Assembly: GCA_963796675.1 (NCBI GenBank)
Contig: CAWCMS010000016.1
Coordinates: 77,166 to 141,165 of the forward strand
DNA: 64,000 nucleotides
Origin: CAWCDJ01 sp963796675
GTDB taxonomy: Bacteria; Acidobacteriota; Terriglobia; Bryobacterales; Bryobacteraceae
Direction: 5' to 3'
Shown here in pieces: positions 9,362 through 17,640 of the stretch. The position numbers and the translations under genes were made by a program. The notes under the pieces are model-generated. The model saw only the letters and a list, made by a program, of their open reading frames with translations. It was not told the DNA's origin and made no database searches. The stretch's first letter is position 1. The number at the start of each line of letters is the position of its first letter.

Positions 9362-10765
9362 CCTGCCTCCCGACCTCGATTCCTGCCTGCGATCACGGTG
9401 GCCATGATGTTGTACGCGAACATGACGATTCCGCAGAAGATCAGCGTCGCCGGAGAAGAAGCGCACCAGCCAGATCGGCTTCAGCGCCACCACCGTGTCG
9501 ATGAACGGAATCGGCGGGGTTGTTCCACTGCCAGCCCTGCCAGAAGCCGCCGAGCCAGAGCGTCACGAAGAAGCCCAGGCCGCCGATCATCATGAACCAG
9601 AAGCTCCAGTTGGCCAGCGCGTCGCTATAGAGCTTGGTGTGCCACATGCGCGGCACGACGTAGTAGGTGCCGGCGATGGCGAAGAAGGAGAAGCAGCCGA
9701 GCAGCGCCATGTGCGCGTGGCCGGGAATCCAGTCGGTCTTCGAGACGATGGCGTTCACGCTGCGCAGGCTGTGCATCGGGCCCTGGAAACAGGTCAGCAG
9801 GTAGAACACCGTGCCCGACATCAGGAACTTCAGCGGCACGTTCTCGCGCAACTGGTGCCACTGGCCTTTCATGGTGGCGAAGAAGTTGTAGACCACCGCC
9901 CAGACCGGGATCAGCAGCATCACGCGAGAACGTGATCGCGATGGTTTGCAGCCACTGCGAGATGGGTCCGTGGAGCATGTGGTGCGCGCCGGTCCAGACG
10001 TAGACGAACGCCAGCGACCAGAAGCCGATCATGGAAAGCCTGTGGCTGTAGAGCGGCGTTTCCGACGATCTCGGAATGAAGTAGTAGGCGATGCCCAGTC
10101 CGATCGGCGTGAAGATCAGGCCCACCGCGTTGTGCACGTACATCCAGTTGAGGTTGGCCTGGTTGACGCCGCGTGGTGAACAGCACCGCGAAGTTGCCGG
10201 TGATGTAGACGAAGGCCGTCCACAGGATGGTGCCCATGGTGTACCAGAGCGAGACGTACATCTGCTGGTATTTGCGGGTGGCGATGGTGCCGAAGATGTT
10301 GATGCCGAACATCACCCAGGCGATCACCACCAGGATGTCGAGGGGCAGCGGCAGCTCGGCGTATTCGAGGCCCTGGTTGTAGCCGCCCAGCAGCGCGACC
10401 ACCGCGCCCAGGATGATGACATTCCACAGAGCGGCGGTGGCCACGCCCAGCTTTTCGCTCCACAACTTCACGCCGCACAGCCGCGGCACGATGTAGTAAG
10501 CCAGCCCCATGTCGCAGGCCAGCAGCCAGCCGAAGAGCATTCCGTTGACGTGCAGCGGACGCAGGCGGCCGTACGAAAGATACGGCACAGTGCCCAGCAG
10601 TTCCGGCCAGCAGAATTTCGCCGCGATCGTCAGCGCAATGATCCCGACGATGAAGAAATAGCTGATGGAACTGATGAAGAAACCACTTCGCCGTGGTATC
10701 GGTGTGGACGCTTGCGCCCGTGCTCCGTGCCGGCGTCGACTTCGCAACCGCGCTACGTCTGGCAT
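9362..10765 (-). CDS. ccoN: cbb3-type cytochrome c oxidase catalytic subunit I, CcoN (frameshifted)
   Basis: This is the heme-copper catalytic subunit that reduces oxygen to water, about 468 residues with about 12 membrane helices. ATG at 10763-10765 directly follows the TAG of the cytochrome gene and has AAGGAG upstream. Visible motifs include HVNGMLFGWLLACDMG (low-spin heme His), MYVHNAVGLIF with the CuB-side His, VYVWTGAHHMLHGPISQW with the His pair of the active site, and TDWIPGHAHMALLGCFSFF. The C-terminus reads ALKPIWLVRFFSG and then MFAYNIMATVIAGRN. At least four frame changes occur, in short homopolymers or repeats. The function is certain although the reading frame as given is broken. 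Confidence 0.93.
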
Positions 10766-12525
10766 CTACTGGCTCCTTGCTTTTGATTCACGCTGCGAAT
10801 GAAGTTCACGATGTCGCCTACATCGTGTTGCGACAGTCCGTAATCGATCCAGCCGGCATGGCCGTTCCCTGCACGCCGTAGAGAATCGAATCGAACAGCC
10901 CGCTGGTCGCTGAGTTTCGCTACGAAGGCGCTGTTCCGCAGGTTGCGCGGACGCGGCAGAATGTCGAGCGAGTTCGGGCCCTTGCCGTCCGCCTTGCTTC
11001 CCGTGGCACCCGGTGCAGCGCTGCAGGAAGATCTGCTCGCCGCGGGCCGCCGATGCGCAGCTGCCGGCCACCGGGTTCAGCTCCGGCACGTTGTCGCGGC
11101 CTTAGTTCGTCTGGCCGGCTCCTTGGTGAAGGTCGTGAGCACGTAGCTGAGCACTGCCGTTCGGCGCTGCTCTTCGCCGAGGGCCTTGCCCCAGGGCGGC
11201 ATCGACGTTCCCGGCACGCCTTCCATGAATGGAATTGACGAAGCGGTCCCGCGGCTTGGAGTTCATGAACGCGGCCTTGGTAAGATCGCGCGGCGAGGGG
11301 TCGAGATACCAGGCCACCTTGCCGTTGCCGTCGCCCTTTTCGCCGTGGCAGCGTGCGCACAGCGCCTTGTAGGTCTCCGCCGGCGTCATCTGCGGAGGCG
11401 GCGTCTTCAGGGTGACCAGGTAGGCCGTGAGCCGCTGGAAGTCCTCCTCGGGGAAGCGGAACGACGGGCATGATGGAATCCGGCTCGCGCGAGCGCGGAT
11501 TCTGGAAGTGATCCATCAGCCAGTGCGTCGTCGCGGATCAGGCCTTCGTAGGTAAGGTCCGGCGCGATGCCGCCATCGCGGTCTTCAAATTTGTGGCAGG
11601 CGGTGCAGGCGCGATCGGTCAGATCAGCTGCTCGCCGGCCTTTTCGCCGGCGGTTCCCGGCGGAATCACTACCGCCACGTTGGCCACGTGCGCCTTGTAG
11701 CGGTCGAGCGAGGTCTCGGCGAAGTTCACGCCGCGGCGGCTCTTCAGGAAGATCACCAGCGACTTCCACATCGGCGTCGCTCAGGTTGAACTTGGGCATG
11801 AAGGAGGTCGCCAGGTTGGCGCGCGGCTCGACGATGGACTCCCACAGGTAATCGACCTTGAACTTCTTGCCGGCCTCGGTCAGGTCCGGGCCGAGCGTGC
11901 CTTCGCTCATGCCGTCGATCTTGTGGCAGCCGTAGCAGTTCATGGCGTAGAACAGCTTGCGGCCGCGGTTCACGTGCGGCGTGCCGGCGAAATTCTCCTC
12001 GGTATGGCACTGCGCGCAGTTGGCCTCCATGTACTCCTTGCCCTTCAGGTGCGGCGCGAAATCCTTCCGCCAGTTGGCCTGCGTGACATAGCCGAGCAGC
12101 GGATCGGGCCAGAATTCGTCCTCGCCGTGGCTGTACTTGGTCTCGAGGCCGCGGCCCTGGCCGTCATGGCAGACAGTGCAGCCGAAATCGGAAAACTTGT
12201 GCCGGCGCTCCCACTGGCCGTTGCGCTGGACGTCGCCCATGCGCCGCCGAGTAAGGATGCGTCTTCAGCGGCTCGCGCATGTCCCGCGAAGCGCGGATCG
12301 TCGGCCGCGATGTGGCAGGTGGTGCAGCGGTCCACGCGCGTATCGCCGAAGCTGGTGACGATCGTTTGCTGGATCGCGGCGCCGAGTCCGCGGCCTGTCG
12401 CATGCCTGCGCCTGCTCGAAATAGGCCGTCTGGTGCTGCTCCCAGCGGTGAAAGAACTGATCGTAGAAGACTACGCCGTGCACGATCAGTACAACGAAGC
12501 TTGCTATCGCCAGTGCCAGTCGCAT
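10766..12525 (-). CDS. Membrane-anchored seven-heme cytochrome c linking bc and cbb3 modules (frameshifted)
   Basis: ATG at 12523-12525 follows GGAAGGACTGACG. The first 25 residues form a membrane anchor (ALAIASFVVLIVHGVVFYDQ). Seven heme-binding motifs follow: CTTCH, CTVCH, CAQCH, CYGCH, CTACH, CARCH and CTGCH. The total is about 586 codons up to TAG 10766-10768. Around 11090-11110 a frame change leaves open whether the last heme domain (from GTG at about 11089) is a separate gene. That domain lacks a signal peptide or anchor, so I treat it as the C-terminal domain of one protein. The gene sits exactly between cytochrome b and ccoN and no CcoP is present, so I infer it carries electrons from the bc complex to the oxidase. 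Confidence 0.75.
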
Positions 12526-12540
12526 GTCGTCAGTCCTTCC

Positions 12541-13807
12541 TCAGAATGGAGAAACGAAAGTCCAGTTCGGCCCGCGGAAGAAGGTGCCGATGATGATGAA
12601 GATCACGTTCAGGATCACCAGCGTAGAGAAACATGGTATTGGCCAGCAGCCGCTCCTTGGCGAACCAGCGGCCCACGCCGTGCGTCTGCGGTCGAGATAC
12701 GGGACCACCAGCAGCAGGCCCACCATGACGCCCGGGAATGCCCACGCCGCCCCAGAAGGCCGAGTAGCTCACCATCTCCTGCAGCCCCAGGAAGTACCAC
12801 GGGGCTTTGGCCGGGTTGGGCGGATGCATCACGTTCACCGGCTGCTCCAGCGGCGCGTTGAAGAGCAGCGAGACCACCAGGATGACCGACACCGTCAGGA
12901 CGAAGACGAACAGCTCGCCATCAGCAGGTTGGGCCAGCTATACACCGAATCGTCCGGCACGTTGCCGACTTTGGTGAACGGCCCGCGGACGAAGCCCTGC
13001 AGCCCGTAGACTTTCTTTTTGTAAGTCGCGGCTCGAGGCGCAGGCTCTCCGGCTCTGCCGCTCTCGTGTCCGGCCGCGACAGCCCGCCATCCTTGCGGAT
13101 CCGCCAGAAGTGGATCGCGACCAGCATCACCAGCACGCCGGCAGAACCGCTACGTGCAGCACGTAAAACCGCAGCAGCGCTTCCTGCCCGACGCGTGGTA
13201 TCGCCCAGCAGCAGGAACTGCATCTGCTTGCCGATCAGCGGCGCGTAGCCGGCGATCGACGTGCCCACCGTGATCGCCCAGAAGGCCAGCTGGTCCCAGG
13301 GCAGCAGGTAGCCGGTGAAGCTCAGGAACAGCGTCACCAGCAGCAGCAGCACGCCGATCACCCAGTTGAACTCGCGCGGCTTCTTGTAGGCGCCGGTCAG
13401 AAACACGCGGCACATGTGCAGGAAGACCATCGCCACCATGCCGTGCGCCGCCCAGCGGTGCATGTTGCGCAGGAAGATGCCGAAGGCCACCGTGCCGCGC
13501 AGGTCGAGCATGCGGTCGTAGGCCTGCGTGGTGGAGGGCACGTAGTAGAACATCAGCAGGATGCCGGTCGCCACCAGGATCAGGAAGAGGAACAGCGAGA
13601 TCAGCCCCAGCCCCAGCGTGTAGATCGGCCGCAGCGTGTTGCGGTGGACCTTCACCGGGTGGATGTGCAGAAAGAAGTTGGTGAAGCTCGTCGACGCGCG
13701 CTCCAGGTCGGTGGAGGGAAGCGGATTGCGGAAAACGGAACTCCACACATTCGAGGGCAGGTCCCGATGGCGCTCCACACGCCCGGTTCTTGGGTCGCGG
13801 TGCTCAT
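12541..13807 (-). CDS. Cytochrome b (b6 plus subunit-IV-like) of a bc-type quinol oxidising complex (frameshifted)
   Basis: About 422 residues. The start ATG 13805-13807 overlaps the Rieske stop (GTATGAGC). The N-terminal part is a cytochrome b/b6 domain: FFLHIHPVKVHRNTLRPIYT, then helices with NMHRWAAHGMVAMVFLHMCR and LSFTGYLLPWDQLAFWAITV, giving the paired heme-ligand histidines and the GYLLPWDQ Qo-site signature. The C-terminal part (NVMHPPNPAKAPWYFLGLQE, then several helices) matches the subunit-IV-like half, fused here. It ends FFRGPNWTFVSPF at TGA 12541-12543. Frame changes occur near 13780, 13150-13200, 13020, 12910 and 12740. It passes electrons from quinol to the Rieske protein and across the membrane. 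Confidence 0.9.
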
Positions 13808-14247
13808 ACGGTCAAGTAAGTCCCCGGTTCGACCTGTCTGATTCTTGTCCACTTCGATCTCGCCGTTCGGCGCGAGGCTCACCTTGAACCACGGCAGCGG
13901 CTTGGGAGCGGGACCGCCGGTAACGGTGCCATCCTGGTCATACCGCGACCCGTGGCACGGGCAGGCGAAGCCGGTGTCGGAGATGCCACGATGCAGCCCA
14001 GGTGCGTGCAGGTGGTGGAGATGGCCGCCAGCTTGTTGCCCTCGCGCACGATGCAGATGCGTTCCGCTTCGCGCGCAATCCGCGTCCCCGGCGGGAAATT
14101 CGTCGGGCTTGCCGATCTGGAAGATCGGGCCGGCTGCCCGTAGGTGACCCGCGGCTTGAAGAAGACGACATCCGACACCGCCGCCAGCACCGCCGAGCCG
14201 AACAGGCCCACGCTGGACAGCCATGCCAGCAGGCGCCGCCGCGGCAT
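13804..14247 (-). CDS. Rieske [2Fe-2S] protein of the bc complex (frameshifted)
   Basis: About 147 residues from ATG 14245-14247. An N-terminal helix (LAWLSSVGLFGSAVLAAVSD), preceded by Arg residues (MPRRR), anchors or exports the protein. The two cluster-binding loops are CTHLGC and CPCHGSRYD, the canonical pairs of Cys and His ligands. The C-terminus PKPLPWFKVSLAPNGEIEV ends, after correcting one inserted base in GACAGGTCG, with QTVEPGTYLTV at TGA 13804-13806. Downstream cytochrome b overlaps by four bases. Two to three indels break the frame. Confidence 0.9.
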
Positions 14248-14286
14248 GTGCGGATTCCTCTGCTTCGTGATGGCTACCGGGATTTC

Positions 14287-14475
14287 TTACCGCCCCGTGC
14301 CATCGGGATTCTCCTTGGGCGAATCCACCAGGTCCTCCAGATCGCTCCAGAAGACCTGATACTTCGTGTCTTCTATATTGCGGAAGTAGTCTTTCTTAAC
14401 CGCAAAAATAAAAATGCACACCGCGGCCAGCCCCATCGCGAGACTGGCCCCGATTGCCACCCACGTCAGTTCCAT
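14287..14475 (-). CDS. ccoS: cbb3 oxidase assembly protein CcoS
   Basis: A 62-residue protein from ATG 14473-14475, starting inside the 3' end of the Rrf2 gene (10-base overlap). It has one membrane helix (WVAIGASLAMGLAAVCIFIF) followed by a short acidic tail, VKKDYFRNIEDTKYQVFWSD. That tail matches the small CcoS/FixS family pattern, in which a helix is followed by a Phe-Asp-Asp-like segment and a Tyr. CcoS is needed for cofactor insertion into CcoN. Here it is the first structural gene after the regulator, far from ccoI, its usual neighbour. The frame is intact. Confidence 0.8.
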   Translation of the reverse strand: MELTWVAIGASLAMGLAAVCIFIFAVKKDYFRNIEDTKYQVFWSDLEDLVDSPKENPDGTGR

Positions 14476-14918
14476 TTGGGAAATTCGATCGGCGGCTTCA
14501 GCACCGCCGGCAGCGGTAACTGGTGTGCAAGTTCCGTGATCGTGGTGTTCCGCAACACGTTCACCATCGCTTCCTGTGCTCTTTCCCAGACCATGTGCGC
14601 GGGGCACCACGATTGCCGCGAGCAGGCGTTCTCGCTAGCCGTACACACGTTGAGGTGCACCGGACCTTCGACCGCTTCCACGATGTCGAGAATCGAGGCA
14701 TGGAGGCTCGCCGCGGGCAATTCGAATCCACCGGTGTTCCCCCGATGCGAGGTGATCAACCCGGTCCGCGTCAGGCTCTGCAGAACCTTGGAGAGGAACT
14801 GCTCGGGGCATTCGGCCGCGTCGGCCAACTGCGCCCGGCTGGCCCGGGTCCCTGTAGGCAAGCCCGCCAGGTGAATCATCACCCGCACGGCATAATCGGC
14901 AGCTCTGGTCAGTTGCAT
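14466..14918 (-). CDS. Rrf2-family Fe-S transcriptional regulator
   Basis: A 150-residue protein with an intact frame. Residues 1-65 form a winged helix-turn-helix (QLTRAADYAVRVMIHLA, then SLTRTGLITSHRGNTGGFEL). Cys92, Cys99 and Cys105 (CTASENACSRQSWC) are placed as in the cluster-binding loop of IscR and NsrR, so the protein probably senses oxygen, nitric oxide or Fe-S status through a cluster. It is the first gene of the respiratory operon and overlaps ccoS, so it is probably autoregulatory and controls the bc-cbb3 genes. The signal it senses cannot be told from sequence. Confidence 0.85.
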   Translation of the reverse strand: MQLTRAADYAVRVMIHLAGLPTGTRASRAQLADAAECPEQFLSKVLQSLTRTGLITSHRGNTGGFELPAASLHASILDIVEAVEGPVHLNVCTASENACSRQSWCPAHMVWERAQEAMVNVLRNTTITELAHQLPLPAVLKPPIEFPKWN

Positions 14919-15033
14919 TGTGTCTATTTGGAGTCCTTTTATCCGTTTCTAGGCCTAAGCATTCCAAATGCCACAATTCAAAGGCTGATTATCTGGACGG
15001 TTCTGGTCAGAATTCGGGGAACGCGTATTTTCG
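14919..15033 (-). promoter_or_regulatory. Promoter/operator region of the bc-cbb3 operon
   Basis: The space between rrf2 and ackA is AT-richer than its surroundings. On the minus strand it contains TTGAATTGTGGCATTTGG and, nearer the gene, the perfect 8-base palindrome TAGGCCTA (14950-14957), which could be an operator for the Rrf2 dimer. A GGATAAAAGG stretch lies just before the start. No clean -35/-10 pair at 17 bases is visible. The assignment rests mainly on position. Confidence 0.3.
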
Positions 15034-15053
15034 CTCACCCACCCCTGGGTGAG
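15034..15053. terminator. Hairpin downstream of ackA
   Basis: CTCACCCA-CCCC-TGGGTGAG is a perfect 8-bp stem with a 4-base loop, 8 bases after the ackA stop. No T tract follows on the minus strand, so intrinsic termination would be weak. It may instead be part of the regulatory region of the respiratory operon. Confidence 0.4.
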
Positions 15054-15060
15054 ATTTCGC

Positions 15061-16158
15061 TTACGCAGCGGCGGAGGAGGCCAGACAGCGATAGGCGCGG
15101 CGGGCGACGATCAGTTCCTCATTGGTCGCGAGCGCCAGCACCGCGACGTGCGAATCTGCGGCCGATACCAGGCGATCGCCCGAGCCGGATTCGTTGCGCC
15201 CCGCGTCCAGCCGGATGCCCAGGAAGTCGAGTCCCCGGCAGCAGGCCGATCGAAGGCGCGCCGAATTTTCGCCGATCCCACCGGTGAAGGCCACCGCATC
15301 AAGGCCACCCATGGCCGCGGCGTAGGCGCCGATTGTTTTGCGTACCTCGTAGGCGAAGACGTCGATGGCCAGTTGCGCCCGGCGGCTTCCCGAGGCCGCG
15401 GCCGCTTCGATGTCGCGCAGGTCGCCGCCGTCCACACCAGAAAGTCCCGCAAGGCCGCCGCCTTTGGCTAACTGCTGCCGCACTTCTTCGGTCGACCAGC
15501 CGTGGCGCTCCATCATGTAGAGCACCGCGAAGACGTCGAGATCGCCGTGACGGGTAGCGTTCTCGAGCCCCGATTGCGGGGAGAAGCCCATCGTAGTGTC
15601 CACCGACCGCCCGTCTTGGATCGCGCACATCGAGGAGCTTCCGCCGAGGTGGCAACTCACCAGCCGCTCCTGCCGTCCGAGAATCGCCGCCGCGCGCTCA
15701 CCGACATACTGGTGGGAGGCGCCGTGGAAGCCGTACTTGGCGACGCCGTCGTCGAGCCACGCGCCCGGCACGCCGTAGAGGCGCGCATGTTCGGGCATGG
15801 TGGCGTGAAACTCGGGCTCGAACGCGGCCACCAAGGGCACTCGGGGCATGGCGACGCGAAACGCCTGGATCGCCGTCAGGTAAATCGCATTGTGGGCAGG
15901 CGCCGCGGGAAGAAACTGTCGAAGCGCCGCGATCACCTCGTCATCGACCACGAAGGTGCCGCGATAGCGCGGGCCGGCATGAACGGCCTTGAGTGCCACG
16001 GCGTCGATGGCGGTGTCTCCCGTGCGGACCTGCTCGATGGCGTCGGTGTAATTCGTGACGCGCTCCAGGCGCCCCTTCGCCAGCAGCTTTTCCGAGGGCA
16101 TTTCGAGGACCTGATACTTCAACGAGGTGGAGCCCAGGTTCGGGATGAGAAGATTCAC
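15061..16158 (-). CDS. ackA: Acetate kinase
   Basis: A 365-residue acetate/propionate kinase that makes ATP from acetyl phosphate, or the reverse. I choose GTG 16156-16158, which gives VNLLIPNLGSTSLKYQVLEM, the family's N-terminal phosphate-binding strand (usually N-x-GSSS-x-K). The frame is open further upstream to 16263, but that extension shows no similarity. Other motifs are KAVHAGPRYRGTFVVDD, YGFHGASHQYVGERA, VSCHLGGSSSMCAIQDGRS, TTMGFSPQSGLENATRHGDL and AFTGGIGENSARLRSACC. It is about 30 residues shorter than typical AckA. No phosphate acetyltransferase gene is adjacent. Confidence 0.88.
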   Translation of the reverse strand: MNLLIPNLGSTSLKYQVLEMPSEKLLAKGRLERVTNYTDAIEQVRTGDTAIDAVALKAVHAGPRYRGTFVVDDEVIAALRQFLPAAPAHNAIYLTAIQAFRVAMPRVPLVAAFEPEFHATMPEHARLYGVPGAWLDDGVAKYGFHGASHQYVGERAAAILGRQERLVSCHLGGSSSMCAIQDGRSVDTTMGFSPQSGLENATRHGDLDVFAVLYMMERHGWSTEEVRQQLAKGGGLAGLSGVDGGDLRDIEAAAASGSRRAQLAIDVFAYEVRKTIGAYAAAMGGLDAVAFTGGIGENSARLRSACCRGLDFLGIRLDAGRNESGSGDRLVSAADSHVAVLALATNEELIVARRAYRCLASSAAA

Positions 16159-16195
16159 GTGGTTTCGTCCGGTCGGAATCTTATCACAAGTCGTT

Positions 16196-16321
16196 TCAAG
16201 TTCCCGGTGAATCGCCCGGCCGCCACAGAATGGCATTGCCTTCCGCGTAACCGAGGTCAGCATAAACGTTGCCTGATCCTTCCTCGACCAGAATTCCCCG
16301 CACGACCCTTTGTTTCTTCAT
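16196..16321 (-). pseudogene. Truncated antitoxin-like fragment (HigA/XRE N-terminus)
   Basis: A 41-codon ORF from ATG 16319-16321 to TGA 16196-16198. The peptide has a Gly-Asn-Val-Tyr-Ala-Asp-Leu-Gly-Tyr core (EEGSGNVYADLGYAEGNAI), resembling the first residues of HigA-like helix-turn-helix antitoxins (SGNVFADLGL). The helix-turn-helix that should follow is missing and the ORF ends with an unrelated tail. Its start overlaps the stop of an upstream open stretch (CGATGAAG), an arrangement usual in toxin-antitoxin operons. I call it a degraded module. Confidence 0.4.
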
Positions 16322-16419
16322 CGCTTTAGCTCCTTTGCGATCTGCTCCACGACCTTGAGGCGTTCACGGATCCCGGCATACCAGATCTCGTCGCGCGTTT
16401 CCCGGCAGGTTGACCCCTC
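16318..16419 (-). pseudogene. C-terminal fragment of a gene translationally coupled to the antitoxin-like remnant
   Basis: An open stretch without a start codon encodes TRDEIWYAGIRERLKVVEQI and then AKELKR, ending at the TGA that overlaps the next ATG. The helical, charged C-terminus could belong to a small toxin or regulator, but no family is recognisable. Upstream, a TGA at 16420-16422 closes the frame. Confidence 0.3.
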
Positions 16420-16626
16420 TCACCCCAACTTCCGGTTGGTGCGTCATTCATCGTCTCTGCCATCGGCGGCGTGGGACGAAGCATAGCGTACGCCCCAGAT
16501 TTAAGCCCAAAATAAAAGAAATGGTCCGATCTCCCAGTTGCATCTCTCGTACTGGAGCAAAGCGCCAGGGCAGTTGTCTGTACACACATACGCGACGCTC
16601 GCTAAAGCACTCGTGGAGAGGATTAG

Positions 16627-17067
16627 ATGGCAAAACAAGCAACAGAAAATGACCATTCGACGAACGTGACTAGCAAACCGCCGCGTGAGATCCAGACCCT
16701 TATCGAGAAACACATCAACGGTTTCAATACGCATAATGCGGAGCTTTTCCTCGGCGTTTTTGGGGACAGCGCCATCATCATTGATGGCATCGCACCCTAT
16801 CGCTGGTTGAACCCAAATGCTGCGGCCAATTGGCTTGCTGACGTGGAGAGGTGGCGTGAAAACTTCGGGGTTTCGCAGGAGCATCTGTCGTATGAGATGG
16901 GGTTCTGGAACGTGGAGGGCTCCTCTGCGTACGCTGTCATAGCGGGGACTCTCAGCGTAATAATTAAGGGCCAAACCGTCGTCCGGACCGGCACGCTCGC
17001 GTATACATTTTCAAAACATGACCAGGAGTGGAAGATAGATGCGCAGGCATGGGGGCGCACCTCGTAG
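16627..17067 (+). CDS. NTF2-like (SnoaL/DUF4440-type) protein
   Basis: A 146-residue protein starting at ATG 16627, preceded by GGAGAGGATTAG. After a polar N-terminal tail (residues 1-20) comes a complete NTF2-like cone: helix EIQTLIEKHINGFNTHNAEL, strands LFLGVFGDSAIIIDG, and later strands SYEMGFWNVEGSSAYAVIAG and RTGTLAYTFSKHDQEWKIDA. Such proteins are small enzymes or ligand binders; no specific catalytic pattern is visible. The gene stands alone on the plus strand and is AT-richer than its neighbours, suggesting it was acquired. Confidence 0.65.
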   Translation: MAKQATENDHSTNVTSKPPREIQTLIEKHINGFNTHNAELFLGVFGDSAIIIDGIAPYRWLNPNAAANWLADVERWRENFGVSQEHLSYEMGFWNVEGSSAYAVIAGTLSVIIKGQTVVRTGTLAYTFSKHDQEWKIDAQAWGRTS

Positions 17068-17540
17068 AGTGCCCTACCGTTTGTTTCATCAAGTGCTGCG
17101 AAGAAAACGCGCATCGAGCACGAAGCCGAGCAACGTTGCGGTTGTTTTACCGGGATGGAGGGTCAGTTACGACCCGAGTACGAGAGGGTCAGTCGACCGC
17201 CTCTCCCCGGACTGTCCGTAAGACCCAGAACGATAGTCTCAACGACCACGAAGCATTCGATGACGTGCGGGATGGGTATGTCATCACTCCGCTGTCGCAA
17301 TGGCGCAAACCGAGGAACGTGACGCCGGTGATCGATTCACTTTCAAACTTTTCCGGCCGCGTAGTCGCCTACAGTGAGAACTACCGCCGAGGGTTCTTGA
17401 TCGTAGTCTGGGCGTCTGGGCCGGGAGGCTCACTTATGTTTCGTTCCTCCGGAGCGCCGGTCCTGTTGCTAGCCTCCGAGTGCGCCGTAGCCGAGCTTCG
17501 AGATCACTTCGGTCAAACCCGTGCAGTTGATGGACCGTAG
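17028..17540 (+). CDS. Doubtful orphan ORF, hypothetical protein
   Basis: A 170-codon ORF overlapping the end of the NTF2-like gene. The first 50 residues look like chance translation. The later part is more protein-like (DDVRDGYVITPLSQW, RVVAYSENYRRGFLIVVWAS, SGAPVLLLASECAVAELRDH), so a real gene may start further in, for example near 17160. No family recognised and no clear ribosome binding site. If this ORF is not real, 17068-17598 is a 530-bp gap with no other recognisable feature. Confidence 0.22.
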   Translation: MEDRCAGMGAHLVECPTVCFIKCCEENAHRARSRATLRLFYRDGGSVTTRVREGQSTASPRTVRKTQNDSLNDHEAFDDVRDGYVITPLSQWRKPRNVTPVIDSLSNFSGRVVAYSENYRRGFLIVVWASGPGGSLMFRSSGAPVLLLASECAVAELRDHFGQTRAVDGP

Positions 17541-17598
17541 GGGCCGCTACTAGCCGCTCTCATTAGTGGCCACACGAGCCTGACGCCAGATCAGACCT

Positions 17599-17629
17599 GA
17601 GGCCGGCTTCGGGCTGGAATGCCGGCCTC
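17599..17629. terminator. Perfect inverted repeat downstream of the TonB receptor gene
   Basis: GAGGCCGGC (17599-17607) and GCCGGCCTC (17621-17629) form a 9-bp perfect stem with a 13-base loop, 12 bases past the receptor stop on the minus strand. A T tract is lacking, so termination by this hairpin alone is uncertain. Confidence 0.45.
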
Positions 17630-17640
17630 ACAACAAATCC

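Noticed and set aside
10766..11089. Separate small cytochrome c gene
   Set aside because: It would start at GTG with no signal peptide or anchor directly before a heme site. It fits better as the last domain of the heptaheme protein, although one frame does offer a stop near 11102.
15034..15053. Strong intrinsic terminator
   Set aside because: The stem is perfect but no T tract follows on either strand, so it is listed only as a hairpin of moderate confidence.
16326..16589. 87-codon minus-strand ORF upstream of the antitoxin-like fragment
   Set aside because: Its frame lacks protein-like features; the overlapping frame with the ATGA coupling is the better relic.
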